64,000 nucleotides of DNA from an uncultured Granulosicoccaceae bacterium (GTDB lineage: Bacteria > Pseudomonadota > Gammaproteobacteria > Granulosicoccales > Granulosicoccaceae). The stretch's first letter is position 1. The number at the start of each line of letters is the position of its first letter. Both the position numbers and the translations under genes were made by a program. Below, piece after piece: positions 39,415 to 49,800 of the stretch. The stretch is taken from positions 80,389 through 144,388 of the forward strand of contig CALFCF010000051.1 in assembly GCA_937951345.1 (NCBI GenBank), in the 5' to 3' direction. The notes beneath the pieces are model-generated. The model was not told where the DNA came from, did no database searches, and saw only the letters and a program-made list of their open reading frames with translations.

Positions 39415-40089
39415 ATGAAACCTGCCATCTGCCCTGAATATGCCAATCTCAGCCCGTCTGAGATGCTGTTGAAACATTTGAGAAATGAACATGCAGCGTC
39501 GCAGCAATCGGGCTGCTCGGAATTGATTATTGTTGAAGGTAAATCGGCTGCTGATGCGGTAGATCAGGTCAGGGACAGACAGTTCCAAAGTATTTACCGA
39601 CTGCAGGGCAAGATACCCAACCCGGACAATTACAGCAGGGAACGACTGCAGCAACATGCCCAGCTCGGTCCGCTTTTACAGCTGTTAGGCGAGCAGACAG
39701 TTGCCGGGGAATCCCTTGACTCGTTAGCACCGCAGGCACCTGAGTCTATCTCTCAGATTGACTTTGTTATTCTGCTGCAGGACCCGGATATCGACGGTGT
39801 TCACAACATATCACTATTGCTTCGCTGGTTTCAGCGTTATCTGCTACTGTGGATTCATACCCGGCGCTTGCGAGTCTGCCAGCTACCACTGGCAATAGTC
39901 TCCGGCGACGACAGGCGAACGCAGTATGTATATGATAAGCACAGGCTCCAGGATGCTTTAACAGACCCTACGATGCGCGCAGACTATTACAAAGGTGTTG
40001 CTTCCATTAACAAGGAGCAACGCGCGCGGCTACTTGCGTATCCATTGAACGAGCGATCAAGACCTGTAGTCTCAAGCGTATCCAACTAA
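39415..40089 (+). CDS. Orphan TOPRIM protein resembling the GyrB/ParE TOPRIM domain
   Basis: A 224-residue protein that seems to be a stand-alone copy of the TOPRIM part of type IIA topoisomerase B subunits. SELIIVEGKSAADAVDQVRD matches the GyrB/ParE segment with EGDSAGGSAKQARD, and FQSIYRLQGKIPNP matches FQAILPLRGKILN. LLQDPDIDGVHNISLLLRWF matches TDADVDGAHIRTLLLTFF, keeping the Glu and the DxDxD metal residues. LRVCQLPLAIV fits IYIAQPPLYKV. The ATPase (GHKL) and transducer domains are missing and the tail is unique. It is divergent from pgi and near parC. Topoisomerase modulator, nuclease-like enzyme or relic are all possible. Confidence 0.7.
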   Translation: MKPAICPEYANLSPSEMLLKHLRNEHAASQQSGCSELIIVEGKSAADAVDQVRDRQFQSIYRLQGKIPNPDNYSRERLQQHAQLGPLLQLLGEQTVAGESLDSLAPQAPESISQIDFVILLQDPDIDGVHNISLLLRWFQRYLLLWIHTRRLRVCQLPLAIVSGDDRRTQYVYDKHRLQDALTDPTMRADYYKGVASINKEQRARLLAYPLNERSRPVVSSVSN

Positions 40090-40170
40090 AAGAAATTGAT
40101 TAAATCAATTTAACTGAAATATCCGATTAAGTTTTCTCACCCTGACGCGAGCTGATATAACGATAAGGAC

Positions 40171-41727
40171 ATGAACAGCACAATCGAAATTCCACTGTGG
40201 TTGTTATTCGTTCTTGTAGCACTCGCTGTGGTGACGTCACTCCAGTATTTTCTTTTACCACCGGTAAGACGCTTGATGCGCCGCCGCGCTAATCGGGTGA
40301 TCGATGAAGTCAACTCGCGACTCGCGCTGGAACTACCTTCGTTTAAACTGACAAAACGCGAAGTGCTGATCGACCGTCTTGTTTATCACCCCGATATCAT
40401 GCAGGAAGTAGAGGAACGCGCACGTGCAGAAAACACCTCGCGCGATGTAATTCTCCAGCAGGTGCGTGACTATGCCACTGAAATTGTTCCCGCCTTCAAC
40501 GCCTGGCTGTATTTCAAATGGGCATACTGGGTGGCGCGACGCATAGTACATGTTCTGTATCGCGTGCGACTGGGTTTTTCCAATGATCAGGCTCTGAAGA
40601 ACCTGCCTGCTAATGCCAGTGTTGTGTTTGTTATGAACCACCGCAGCAACATGGACTACATTATTGCCACCTATCTTGCGGCGGAACGAACGGCACTTTC
40701 ATACGCCGTAGGAGAATGGGCACGTGTGTGGCCGCTGCAACAATTAATTCGATCAATGGGTGGTTATTTTGTCAGACGTGATTCAGGCGACAGTCTGTAT
40801 CGTCAGGTGCTGCAATGCTATGTTCAAATGGCTGCCGAAGGTGGTGTACCACAGGCGGTTTTCCCGGAAGGCGGTTTATCACGCGACGGTAAGCTTCGCG
40901 CGCCAAAGCTCGGTTTACTGGGTTATCTGACCAAGCCATTTCTCGATCGCCAACGTTTACAACACAGCGACGAGCCTACATCTACCGGCATACAAGGCGT
41001 CACCGAATCAGACAATACGCCTTCGACAGACAGCGCACACGAACTTGTGTTCATACCTGTAGGAATAAACTACGATCGTGTTCTGGAAGACAGAACACTA
41101 TTGGCTTCACAGGATAAATCCCGACCTCGCGCAGGTACCTTTTTTACCATCAAACGTTTTTTCGGTTTTGTAGGCCATCAAATTCGACTCGTGTTGACCG
41201 GGCGCTGGTATCGTTTCGGTTACGCTTGTGTCAATTTCGGTACACCGTTATTGCTATCAGACTGGCTCGCATCCAGCAAGCTAGCTGGAAAGAATAACGC
41301 CGACTGGCATCATCAGGTTGAGGCGCTGGCAGAGGAATTGATGTCCCGTATCGGTTCAATCATTCCTATATTGCCTGTTGCCGTTGTTGCAAGCATCGTT
41401 CGGGATAGAGCATCCGCTCTTCCGGAAAAGGGTCTTAGTGAGATCGATATCAAACAACTGTCAGCAACCATGATGGACCGATTGTCAACCGGTAACTCAC
41501 CTGTCTATATACCGAGAAACGATCTTGATTATGCGGTAACTGTCGGGCTTCGGATGCTGGTACTGCGCCATATGCTGATTGATGACGATGGGTGGTATCG
41601 CATCAATCCGGACAACGCTGATCTGCTTGACTATTATGCTTCCTCAATTGAGCACTTGTGGCCGGCAACCGATGACACCGGAACTACCGTCGAACAGCAG
41701 CAGCAGGCGCCGGCAGACTTTGCCTGA
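40171..41727 (+). CDS. PlsB-like glycerol-3-phosphate/1-acylglycerol-phosphate acyltransferase
   Basis: Acyltransferase of the PlsB/PlsC superfamily, 518 residues, with an N-terminal membrane segment (WLLFVLVALAVVTSLQYFLL). The HX4D motif is VMNHRSNMDYIIATYL. Further motifs: VRRDSGDSLYRQVL, VFPEGGLSRDGKL (the EGG(R/L)SR motif of GPAT) and LVFIPVGINYDRVLED. The pattern is nearer to GPATs than PlsC, but it is shorter than E. coli PlsB (807). Probable role in phospholipid synthesis. Upstream is the TOPRIM gene, 81 bases away. Confidence 0.78.
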   Translation: MNSTIEIPLWLLFVLVALAVVTSLQYFLLPPVRRLMRRRANRVIDEVNSRLALELPSFKLTKREVLIDRLVYHPDIMQEVEERARAENTSRDVILQQVRDYATEIVPAFNAWLYFKWAYWVARRIVHVLYRVRLGFSNDQALKNLPANASVVFVMNHRSNMDYIIATYLAAERTALSYAVGEWARVWPLQQLIRSMGGYFVRRDSGDSLYRQVLQCYVQMAAEGGVPQAVFPEGGLSRDGKLRAPKLGLLGYLTKPFLDRQRLQHSDEPTSTGIQGVTESDNTPSTDSAHELVFIPVGINYDRVLEDRTLLASQDKSRPRAGTFFTIKRFFGFVGHQIRLVLTGRWYRFGYACVNFGTPLLLSDWLASSKLAGKNNADWHHQVEALAEELMSRIGSIIPILPVAVVASIVRDRASALPEKGLSEIDIKQLSATMMDRLSTGNSPVYIPRNDLDYAVTVGLRMLVLRHMLIDDDGWYRINPDNADLLDYYASSIEHLWPATDDTGTTVEQQQQAPADFA

Positions 41728-41776
41728 CTTTATCTGATATCGACTTGCGCAACGAACGATCTGTAGCGATAACAGA

Positions 41777-43423
41777 ATGACAAACAATTCCTCTCAATCC
41801 GGAAGACAGCCCGATGCTGACTACATTATCGTTGGTGGTGGTTCTGCCGGATGCGTGCTCGCTAACCGCTTATCCGAAAACGGCAAACACAAGGTCATCC
41901 TTTTGGAAGCAGGCGGTAGTGATAGCCGCTTCTGGGTAAAAGTTCCGATCGGCTACGGTAAAACGTTTTTTGATGCCCGCGTAAACTGGAAATACCAGAC
42001 ACAGAACGACACGGGCACCGGCAATAGATCCATGTACTGGCCACGCGGAAAGTTACTCGGTGGCTCAAGCTCGATAAATGCGATGGTGTATATGCGCGGA
42101 CTTGCGCACGACTTTGACGACTGGTCGTTAAAAGGAAACGACGGCTGGGACTATAGAAGTGTACTGCCCTACTTCGTTAAGTCTGTCGACAGTGAATTTG
42201 AGGATAGCAACTATCATCAAAAAGGAGGGCCACTACACGTAACCCGCACTCATAATGAGGTGCACCCGCTGTGCAGCCACTATTTAGAAGCTGCAAAAGA
42301 GTTTGGCTTTAATGTCACTGACGACTTCAACGGTGCTAACCCGGAAGGAGCCGGCATCTACTCGATAACAACCCGGCGAGGCTTCAGAGAATCCACTGCC
42401 ACTGCTTTTCTTGCACCCGCCAGAAAGAGAAAAAACTTAACTACAATTACCCATGCGCTGGTTGAACACATCGGGTTCGAAGGCAAACAGGCAACCTGTG
42501 TTACCTACAAAAAAAACAATCAGCAGCATACGCTCTATGCAGCGCGCGAAATCATTGTTTCGGCCGGTGCTGTCAACTCACCCGGAATACTGGAACGCTC
42601 AGGCATTGGGCGTAAAGATATTCTGGAACAACACGGCATTACACCGATATCTATAAACAATAATGTCGGCGAACATTTGCAGGATCACCTGGCCGTTAAC
42701 TACGTCTACCAGACCAATGTACCGACACTCAATGATCAGCTTAATTCGGTAACCGGGAAAATAAAAATCGGTATCAACTACCTGCTTAACAGGCGTGGCC
42801 TCTTATCGCTCAGTGTTAATCAGGCTGGCGGTTTCGTTAAAAGTCATCAGCAACAACCATCACCGAATCTGCAACTGTATTTTAATCCTTTAAGCTACAG
42901 CTCAGTACGAACAGACAAACGCGAACTGATGAAACCAGATCCGTTCTCGGCCTACATACTATCGTTTCAACCGTGTCGACCAACCAGTCGTGGCAGTATA
43001 CACATCGGCGCTACCGACGCAGAAGCCCAGCCGTTAATCACACCTAACTACCTGAGTACCAACAAAGATATAAAAGAAGTACTTGAGGGCTGTCAGTTGA
43101 TGAGACAACTGGTCAACACACCGGCATTACAGCAAATTACCGAAAAGGAGATAGAGCCAGGTGATGCCTTTTCTAGCGACGAGGATTTAATCAACGACTT
43201 TCGAGAGCGTTGCGGCACGGTATTTCATCCGGTTGGCACCTGCGCGATGGGCCCGGATGCGGCGAGCGCCGTAGTCGACAGTCGATTGCGTGTTCACGGT
43301 ATTGATGGACTGCGAGTAGTCGATGCGTCGATTTTCCCGAATATCACATCCGGTAACACCAATGCACCCACCATTATGGTTGCAGAAAAAGCATCTGATT
43401 TAATCCTTGAGGATGCGCTTTAG
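41777..43423 (+). CDS. GMC-family FAD oxidoreductase (choline/alcohol dehydrogenase-like)
   Basis: Flavoenzyme of the glucose-methanol-choline family, 548 residues. FAD site YIIVGGGSAGCVLANRLSE at the N terminus; signature 1 as PRGKLLGGSSSINAMVYMRG; signature 2 as GAVNSPGILERSGIG; C-terminal FHPVGTCAMG (catalytic His region) and NTNAPTIMVAEKASDLI. Similarity to BetA-type enzymes is evident, but the substrate could be choline or another alcohol; no betB or betI lies nearby, which argues against naming it betA. Confidence 0.88.
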   Translation: MTNNSSQSGRQPDADYIIVGGGSAGCVLANRLSENGKHKVILLEAGGSDSRFWVKVPIGYGKTFFDARVNWKYQTQNDTGTGNRSMYWPRGKLLGGSSSINAMVYMRGLAHDFDDWSLKGNDGWDYRSVLPYFVKSVDSEFEDSNYHQKGGPLHVTRTHNEVHPLCSHYLEAAKEFGFNVTDDFNGANPEGAGIYSITTRRGFRESTATAFLAPARKRKNLTTITHALVEHIGFEGKQATCVTYKKNNQQHTLYAAREIIVSAGAVNSPGILERSGIGRKDILEQHGITPISINNNVGEHLQDHLAVNYVYQTNVPTLNDQLNSVTGKIKIGINYLLNRRGLLSLSVNQAGGFVKSHQQQPSPNLQLYFNPLSYSSVRTDKRELMKPDPFSAYILSFQPCRPTSRGSIHIGATDAEAQPLITPNYLSTNKDIKEVLEGCQLMRQLVNTPALQQITEKEIEPGDAFSSDEDLINDFRERCGTVFHPVGTCAMGPDAASAVVDSRLRVHGIDGLRVVDASIFPNITSGNTNAPTIMVAEKASDLILEDAL

Positions 43424-43635
43424 GCTGGGCATTCCGCGGTCCGTTATTTGTGCCTGTTAGTTAACATGGTCTCGTTAAGCAAGACTTCGCGCAGAAAAGG
43501 CTCCAATGCTTTTGCCAAAGCTTTGCCCACAATTTCTCATAAATACAATACCTACCAAAAATTTAAGTTCAGCACCAAAGAGCTTTGGTAGACTCATGTG
43601 TCGGACTATCACACAATTCAAGGAGATTAGACTTA

Positions 43636-44513
43636 ATGAATATCAAAACTTTTTTTCACTAGGCAGTGTCGCGATAGCTATCAGCCTCGTTGGCTGTGGC
43701 GGAGGGTCGAGTAGTTCAGCTGATGAAACAGCCATGACTCCTATGGACCCTACAGCACCTAACACACCTACAGCACCTACAACTCCTACAACGGTGTCAG
43801 GTAATGTTTCACAACTTGGATTTATTGGTTTCGAGCAGTTCGAGTCTTTCGATGGAGCCTCAGAGGAATCGGAAATTTTCGCAGCCTTCTTTAACGCGAC
43901 TGACGCTTTCGACGCCACACTGGCGCAGGGTGCTATTTTCCCCGCTAACGACACTTGCATTATCGAAGACGACGAAGACTTCAACGACCTCGATACCGCA
44001 CCTGACATCGACGGAGTCGATTTCGATAACATAACCCTGTCTGCAGGCGACGTTATTACTGTTTCCAGCCCAACAGGAACGTTTGCATCGTTACAGCTTA
44101 TATCGGCTTTTGGCTTTTCTGGCTACCAAACTGACGCTGAAATTACAGGGCCACTTCCCACAGGATTGACTGTCGATATTCCCGGTGATCAATTTCCAGC
44201 CTTTGCTAATGTTTCTATCCCTAACGCAGCACTTGTGACCGGTGCAACACCTGATTCAGATCAACCGATCGCAGCCAATACAACATTCAGTTGGAACGCA
44301 GGAAATAATCCAGATGCTCGTGTGACTATCTCGGCGGATGACGTTTTCTGCACGGTGGTCGATGACGGAAGTTTCACGTTGCCAGCTAACATACAGGCGC
44401 AGCTGGGTAGCGATTTTGGTGTTTTTGGTTACGACATAACTCGTTTTGCTGTGAACTTTGTACAATCCGGAAATGCCGTTCTGGTTGTTACCTCTGAGGG
44501 TGAGGAGGGTTAG
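43636..44513 (+). CDS. Putative surface lipoprotein with frameshift in a T7 tract
   Basis: The best start is ATG 43636 (AAGGAG about 10 bases upstream), but its frame reads eight codons (MNIKTFFH) and stops at TAG (43660-43662). With one extra T in the run of seven T (43650-43656) it would read MNIKTFFSLGSVAIAISLVGCGG, a perfect lipoprotein signal with lipobox LVGC. The rest then continues open to 44513. The mature part begins with Ser, Thr, Pro-rich linker and is an acidic domain of unknown family. Either this is an on/off slippage tract, a real mutation, or a sequencing error. Confidence 0.6.
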
Positions 44514-44533
44514 AAACGGATCTAACGGACTGA

Positions 44534-44566
44534 GGATAGAGCTTTCCGATATCGAAAGCTCTATCC
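44534..44566. terminator. Perfect 13-bp stem terminator between convergent genes
   Basis: GGATAGAGCTTTC and GAAAGCTCTATCC form a perfect 13-bp stem with a 7-base loop, followed on the plus strand by TTTAT. It lies 20 bases after the lipoprotein stop and likely ends that transcript. Confidence 0.75.
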
Positions 44567-44668
44567 TTTATAAGCAAAGAGGTTCACATGGATGTGAACA
44601 CCCGAAAAGAGGATCGCTGCCACCCCCTCTTCCTAACAACTTGCACAGATTGTGTTTCACAAGAGTAG

Positions 44669-44929
44669 TCAAGCAGTAAGTTTCTGCTCTGTCGGGTTAT
44701 CAAGATCCAATCTGGTGAACTCTTCATACGGTACTGGCCGACCAAACAGGTACCCTTGGTAGTAGCCACAACCGATCTTGGCAGAGACAATTTTCTCTTC
44801 CGTTATTTCTAAGCCCTTGGAAATTGTTCCGATTTCCAGCTCCTTAAGCCTATTGAAGATGGATCGCACGATCTTCATGTTTTTTAAATTACCATCGATC
44901 AGCTTAATACCGACATTGTTTCCTGGGTT
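44669..44929 (-). pseudogene. Relic of an EAL-domain protein, C-terminal end only
   Basis: The minus-strand frame open from 44929 to 44669 encodes about 86 residues that match the last part of EAL phosphodiesterase domains: IKLIDGNLKNMKIVRSIFNRL, then KELEIGTISKGLEITEEK (normally VAEGVETEEQ) and IGCGYYQGYLFGRPVPYEEF. The rest of the domain is absent; a stop lies at 44930-44932. The EGVE catalytic-loop motif is changed to KGLE, so the remnant is inactive. A 69-codon frame from the ATG at 44878 could still be translated. Confidence 0.6.
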
Positions 44930-45008
44930 TTAAATCACTTTCGTTGGTTCGACCCACCCATAATGGTAAAATGCAAGGCATTACAGTCAGACTTTTAGGA
45001 CACACGTT

Positions 45009-46643
45009 TTGATCGATTTTTCACATGTAAATAGAAACTACGAGACCGCTTGTACTAGCTACACGGCTGACATCCCGGAGTTTTTTAATTTCGCCTTTGA
45101 TGTTGTTGATGTTCGTGCCCACCAGGCGAACAAGGATGCCTTGATCTGGGTAGACACCACGGCAGGGAAAACGACCCGTATCACCTACTCCGATCTCGCT
45201 GATCGATCGGCTCAAATAGCTAAAGCGCTGGGTGCTTTGGGTATGGAGCGTGGCGATGCTGCTTGTGTCGTTATTGGTCGCAGACCCGAATGGCATCAGG
45301 TACTGCTTGGGTGTATGAAGGCAGGCGTCATTTCGATGCCCGGTACTAATCTCCTTACAGCAAAAGATATTGAATACAGAGTCAATCAAGCGGGTGCGAA
45401 AGCTGTCATTGTATCCCCCGAGCATTGCGAAAAACTTAGTAACATTACTGCGTCGTGTCCGACGCTTGAACATTTGATTGTAGTGGGCGCACCGGCTCGA
45501 GACAATTGGCTATCAATGGATGAGCTTAGTGATGTGCAAAGCACTGAGTTAAACGCATCTGACTTGGCGCCCTTTTCCTCCAGCGACACCATGCTGATTT
45601 ACTTCACATCAGGCACGACGGCTATGCCGAAAATGGTGCCCCGTGATTTTGGCTATGGCCTTGCACATGCTGCAACGGGGTTGTTCTGGATGGACTTGCA
45701 AGAATCCGATATACACTGGACGCTAACAGATACCGGGTGGGCCAAAGCCGCGTGGGGTATGCTGTTTCCGCAGATGTTGCTCGGTGTGACTACGGTGCTC
45801 TACGACGCTCCCGGAATGGATGTTAAAGAACATTTAAATCTGATAAAAGAACTTGGTGTCACCACTTTTTGTGCACCTCCTACTGTGTACCGTTTATTTG
45901 CCCAGGAAGATTTGTCGAATTATGATTTGAAATCTTTGCGTCGCTGTCTCGGTGCAGGTGAGCCACTCAACCCTGAAGTGATTCGTTATTGGGAAAAGCA
46001 TACAGGTACCACGATTGCTGATGGTTATGGGCAAACTGAAACCATCAATATTGTGGGCAATTTTCCAGATGTTCAGACTCGGTTTGGATCCATGGGAAAA
46101 CCGGTTCCAGGATTTGATGTAAATGTAGTGGACGATGACGGTCAAGTACTGGCCAATGATGAGGTTGGACACATCGCGGTACGCACTGGCGAAAACTGGC
46201 CTGCAGGTTTGTTTCACGGCTATTTGAACGACGGGGAACTCGTAACTGATGCATTCAGACATGGATGGTACTACACCGGTGATACAGCATCACGCGACAA
46301 GGATGGCTACCTGTGGTTTGTTGGACGATCGGATGATTTGATTTCGTCAGCAGGTTATCGCATCAGCCCGTTTGAAGTGGAAAGTGCATTACTGGAGCAC
46401 AAGGATATTATAGAAAGTGCGGTTATCGGCGTGCCGGACGAAACCCGCGGACAGTTGGTCAAGGCGTTTATTGTATTAACGGCAGACGCAACACCATCAG
46501 ATGAATTGTCAGTCGAGATTCAAAGTTTTTGTAAGGAGCTAACCGCACCTTACAAGTATCCGCGAATTATTGAATTCGTTGACAGCTTGCCAAAAACGAT
46601 TTCTGGCAAAATACGACGAGTTGAGCTTCGACAAAATTCTTAG
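45009..46643 (+). CDS. AMP-forming acyl-CoA synthetase (medium-chain type)
   Basis: Adenylate-forming enzyme that activates a carboxylic acid to its CoA thioester. 544 residues. Motifs: YFTSGTTAMPKMVPR (P-loop), LTDTGWAKAAWG, ADGYGQTETINIVG, GWYYTGDTASRDKDGYLWFVGRSDD, SSAGYRISPFEVE, and KTISGKIRR with the catalytic Lys. The layout fits ACSM-type medium-chain synthetases rather than acetyl-CoA synthetase. Its stop codon TAG is the first three bases of the repeat at 46641-46692. Confidence 0.88.
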   Translation: MIDFSHVNRNYETACTSYTADIPEFFNFAFDVVDVRAHQANKDALIWVDTTAGKTTRITYSDLADRSAQIAKALGALGMERGDAACVVIGRRPEWHQVLLGCMKAGVISMPGTNLLTAKDIEYRVNQAGAKAVIVSPEHCEKLSNITASCPTLEHLIVVGAPARDNWLSMDELSDVQSTELNASDLAPFSSSDTMLIYFTSGTTAMPKMVPRDFGYGLAHAATGLFWMDLQESDIHWTLTDTGWAKAAWGMLFPQMLLGVTTVLYDAPGMDVKEHLNLIKELGVTTFCAPPTVYRLFAQEDLSNYDLKSLRRCLGAGEPLNPEVIRYWEKHTGTTIADGYGQTETINIVGNFPDVQTRFGSMGKPVPGFDVNVVDDDGQVLANDEVGHIAVRTGENWPAGLFHGYLNDGELVTDAFRHGWYYTGDTASRDKDGYLWFVGRSDDLISSAGYRISPFEVESALLEHKDIIESAVIGVPDETRGQLVKAFIVLTADATPSDELSVEIQSFCKELTAPYKYPRIIEFVDSLPKTISGKIRRVELRQNS

Positions 46644-46692
46644 GGAACCACTGATTTATCAGGCGAGGCAGGCGATAAATCAGTGGTTCCTT
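46641..46692. repeat. Internally deleted copy of the palindromic repeat; likely terminator
   Basis: A 52-base element with almost perfect inverted arms (AGGGAACCACTGATTTATC and its complement) around a 13-base loop AGGCGAGGCAGGC. The arms and loop match the right end of the 146-bp element at 4774-4919, with its core removed. It supplies the TAG stop of the acyl-CoA synthetase and its strong hairpin could end that transcript. Confidence 0.75.
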
Positions 46693-46868
46693 GGAATTAT
46701 TATTACTGTATAACTAAGTGTTCCGAAATATCTGGGAAGCGGAATTACGGAATCCACCGCACCGTTTCAATTGCTAAATGCTTGAGACAAAGGTTCCAGG
46801 CAGCAGTGCCAATCGATTGCTCATTCCAGACGATCTGATAGGTGATTGATGCGCAGTGCATCAGTACG

Positions 46869-49800
46869 CTAATCGTCTTCGAAAGACTCTGCCCAAAAGG
46901 TACGCTGAAACCGGTTACCTATGTCTAGACCATCAGAACCTTCCGGTTCTTCAAGGCCCACTACTACCATGACATCACCTTGTTGTGTTAATAGCACTGA
47001 TGGACCTGCTGCAATGCCCGGTGTTCTTAGCTTTACCTTTCGATCAGAAATCGATAAATCTGATGATTGGGCGTTGTCGTCAAGGTTTAACACTGCTCTG
47101 GCCGTTAACGCATCGATTGCATAAAAGTTACTGCTACCGACCGACGCCTGACAAGATCCTGCGATGTTTTCCTCTGGCAGGTAGGTAGAAAACAACACAT
47201 TTGAATTTATCGTAAAGGCTGTGCTAATGATCTTCTCACCGCTGCCTTCCATCCGGATGAAAAAACCGGTTTTTGAATTGTTCGTGGTATCTGAACTTGT
47301 GTCGCTAGTGGTTGCGTCAAACAGGTTGGTTTCACCTATCGATGTATAGCTAATCTGGCCACTTTCATTTCTTGGTGGGCCAAATACCGAACTGTCGCGA
47401 AACACATACATGCGATCATCCACTACTTGATCAAGTGGCTGTGCTCTCCAGCCAGAACCGATAGCAATATTCAGGTAGCGCTGGCCGTTCTCTCCCGACA
47501 GCACTGACACATCAGGCTCATAAAAAAAGCGACGATTAGCATTATTTGCACCCGCTGAAAAATCAGCGATGACGCCACCGGTTACCGTCGCGTTTAAGCT
47601 GTCTGTTGATAAATTATCAAAATCAAGGCGCCAGATCTGGCCACCCATATCACCGACAAACAGATAGTCTGCAAGACCGTCCAGGTTTATATCAACGACG
47701 CGGGGCGACGATGGAATGCTGTACGTCATATCATTGTTGTCAAATTGATCAAATTTTTTCAGTAGAGCTCCTGTGTTTGAATTGACAATAAAAATAGCAC
47801 GCCCTTTGGTGTCCAACAACGACAGATCGTCCCGTTCTTCACGTAAATCGTTTACATCGTCATAGCCTCCTGAGAAAATCAACACATCCGTTTCTACACC
47901 GTTGTTTTTGAGCCTTGTTTTAACAGGGCGAGACCAAGTCTCCCCTAGCTCAGTAAAACCATCATCGGTATTGTGGATAGTCCATGCAACCGTAGGGTTA
48001 GACGGATTACTGACATCAAACACGTAGTAGCTGTGCCCTCCTCTGCGCATACCTATCGCTATATAGGATTTTTCACCCGCATCGACTACCCGGTTATTGT
48101 TGGAATCTTCAGTCCAGCCGACAACGTCCCCGTCCAGTCCATAAGGCCTATCGCTTGCCTCTACCGATTCGTTGTTATAAAAAACATCGAGATTGGGTAG
48201 CAATTGAGGAGGAACGATCGCATACTCCTCAGAGCCAGATTCGGCATCGATTGCGTGGAGGTAGCCTTCATTGGTACCAACAAAAATAAGCGACTTTATA
48301 CCATTACCCGTGGCATAGTGAGTGATAAAAGGCGCCGAATGCAGAGGGTCACCCATCTGTGTGCGCACTTCATTCACGTTCCCGTCATCATCCATATCCT
48401 TAATATCAACACCGCGCGCCCATTGCAGCAATTGTGTTTTATAGGAGGCATCGGTTAATCCTAGTACGGCTGCACTCAGGTAGGTGTTGTTCTCATGTAG
48501 ATCCTCCAGACTCCCTGCACCTGTAGCGCCTGGTTTGAACGTATAGATATTACGTGGTAGCGTTAACTCCCCTGCTGCGCCGCCTTTAGCGACCACTTCG
48601 CCGTCTTGTTGTCCAGACCAGTAGCTTTGTGCCGTTTCAGAAATAGCGCCAGTAGCTGGGTCAATCGCAGCCTGGCCTAAGGCATCTACAACTGCAGTGT
48701 CACCATTGACCGTGCCAATCGCGTAACGTTTTAAATTTCCATCCCAACGGGCGGTTACCTGGGGTTTGAACATTGCATAGTAGATTTCACTACTATTAGA
48801 CAATGAACTGAGTTGGCTCACTGATACAGAGGGTGCAACAAAGGACGTATTGAGATCAGACGCCTCTCGAGTAATTTTAGAAAATGCTTCTTGTAGAGCG
48901 TTAGCATTATCAACCGTATGATTCTGACCGTCGCCACTCATGGCCATATCTGATAGAAAACTGCTCGAATGGCTAAATCCGATGGTATGTACCTTGATGC
49001 GCTGTATACCTGGCAAAGAAGGATCGTGGTCAGTCTTGTTCAACCAATCAGCCAGCTCAATACCGCACTCTTCATCTTCAATCGCGCGCGCAGCGCAGCT
49101 GTCAATTCCCGGCAAGGCTTGCACCAGATGTTTTGAATTATTTCCTGCCGCATCACCATCAGTGAGCAAAACGATATTATTAGAAAGACACGACGCCGCT
49201 TTTGGTGCCTCATATACCGGGTTGCCAAGAATCTCTTCATCTAAACAGGCTACGTTATTAAGATCAAGCTCACTACAACCAGGTGGTTGAAACAAGGAAC
49301 CGCCGATATAGGCTCTCTCATGTGACACTCGACTGGCAATATCGTCCGGTTTGGCCTCACCACGTGTCTTGCCAAAGTGTACAGGATCATTACGAAAGTA
49401 CAGCCCGGCTTCATACAAAGAGTCCACCAGTGGTGTGCCGCCATGAGCCGGTAGTCCATTAAGTACGTCAATCAATTCATCTCGCGCAGTGCGCAGCGTT
49501 ATGGGCGAGCCTTGCAGCTCCGTTTCATCCAGCTGGTATTCGATTTGTAACTGCGGAGCGGATGATGTATCACTGTCATGAGACCCAAAAAGATATTGGC
49601 CCGTTGCCGAAGACGGATCAATCATCAATGATAAACTGTTGCCACTTACCCAGCCTGGCATTGATACGATTTCTTCAATAATCTTGCTAACGTCAGGGCT
49701 ACTGACAACATCACTCTCACTTTGTGGAATATTGCTCCAGTTCACCGTTGCAAAAGTGGAACCTCGCGCACTCAGGTTCTGAGTGAACTGAGAATCAAAG

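Noticed and set aside
46800..46868. Hairpin TGATGC/GCATCA as pilY1 terminator
   Set aside because: Short 6-bp stem with no following T run.
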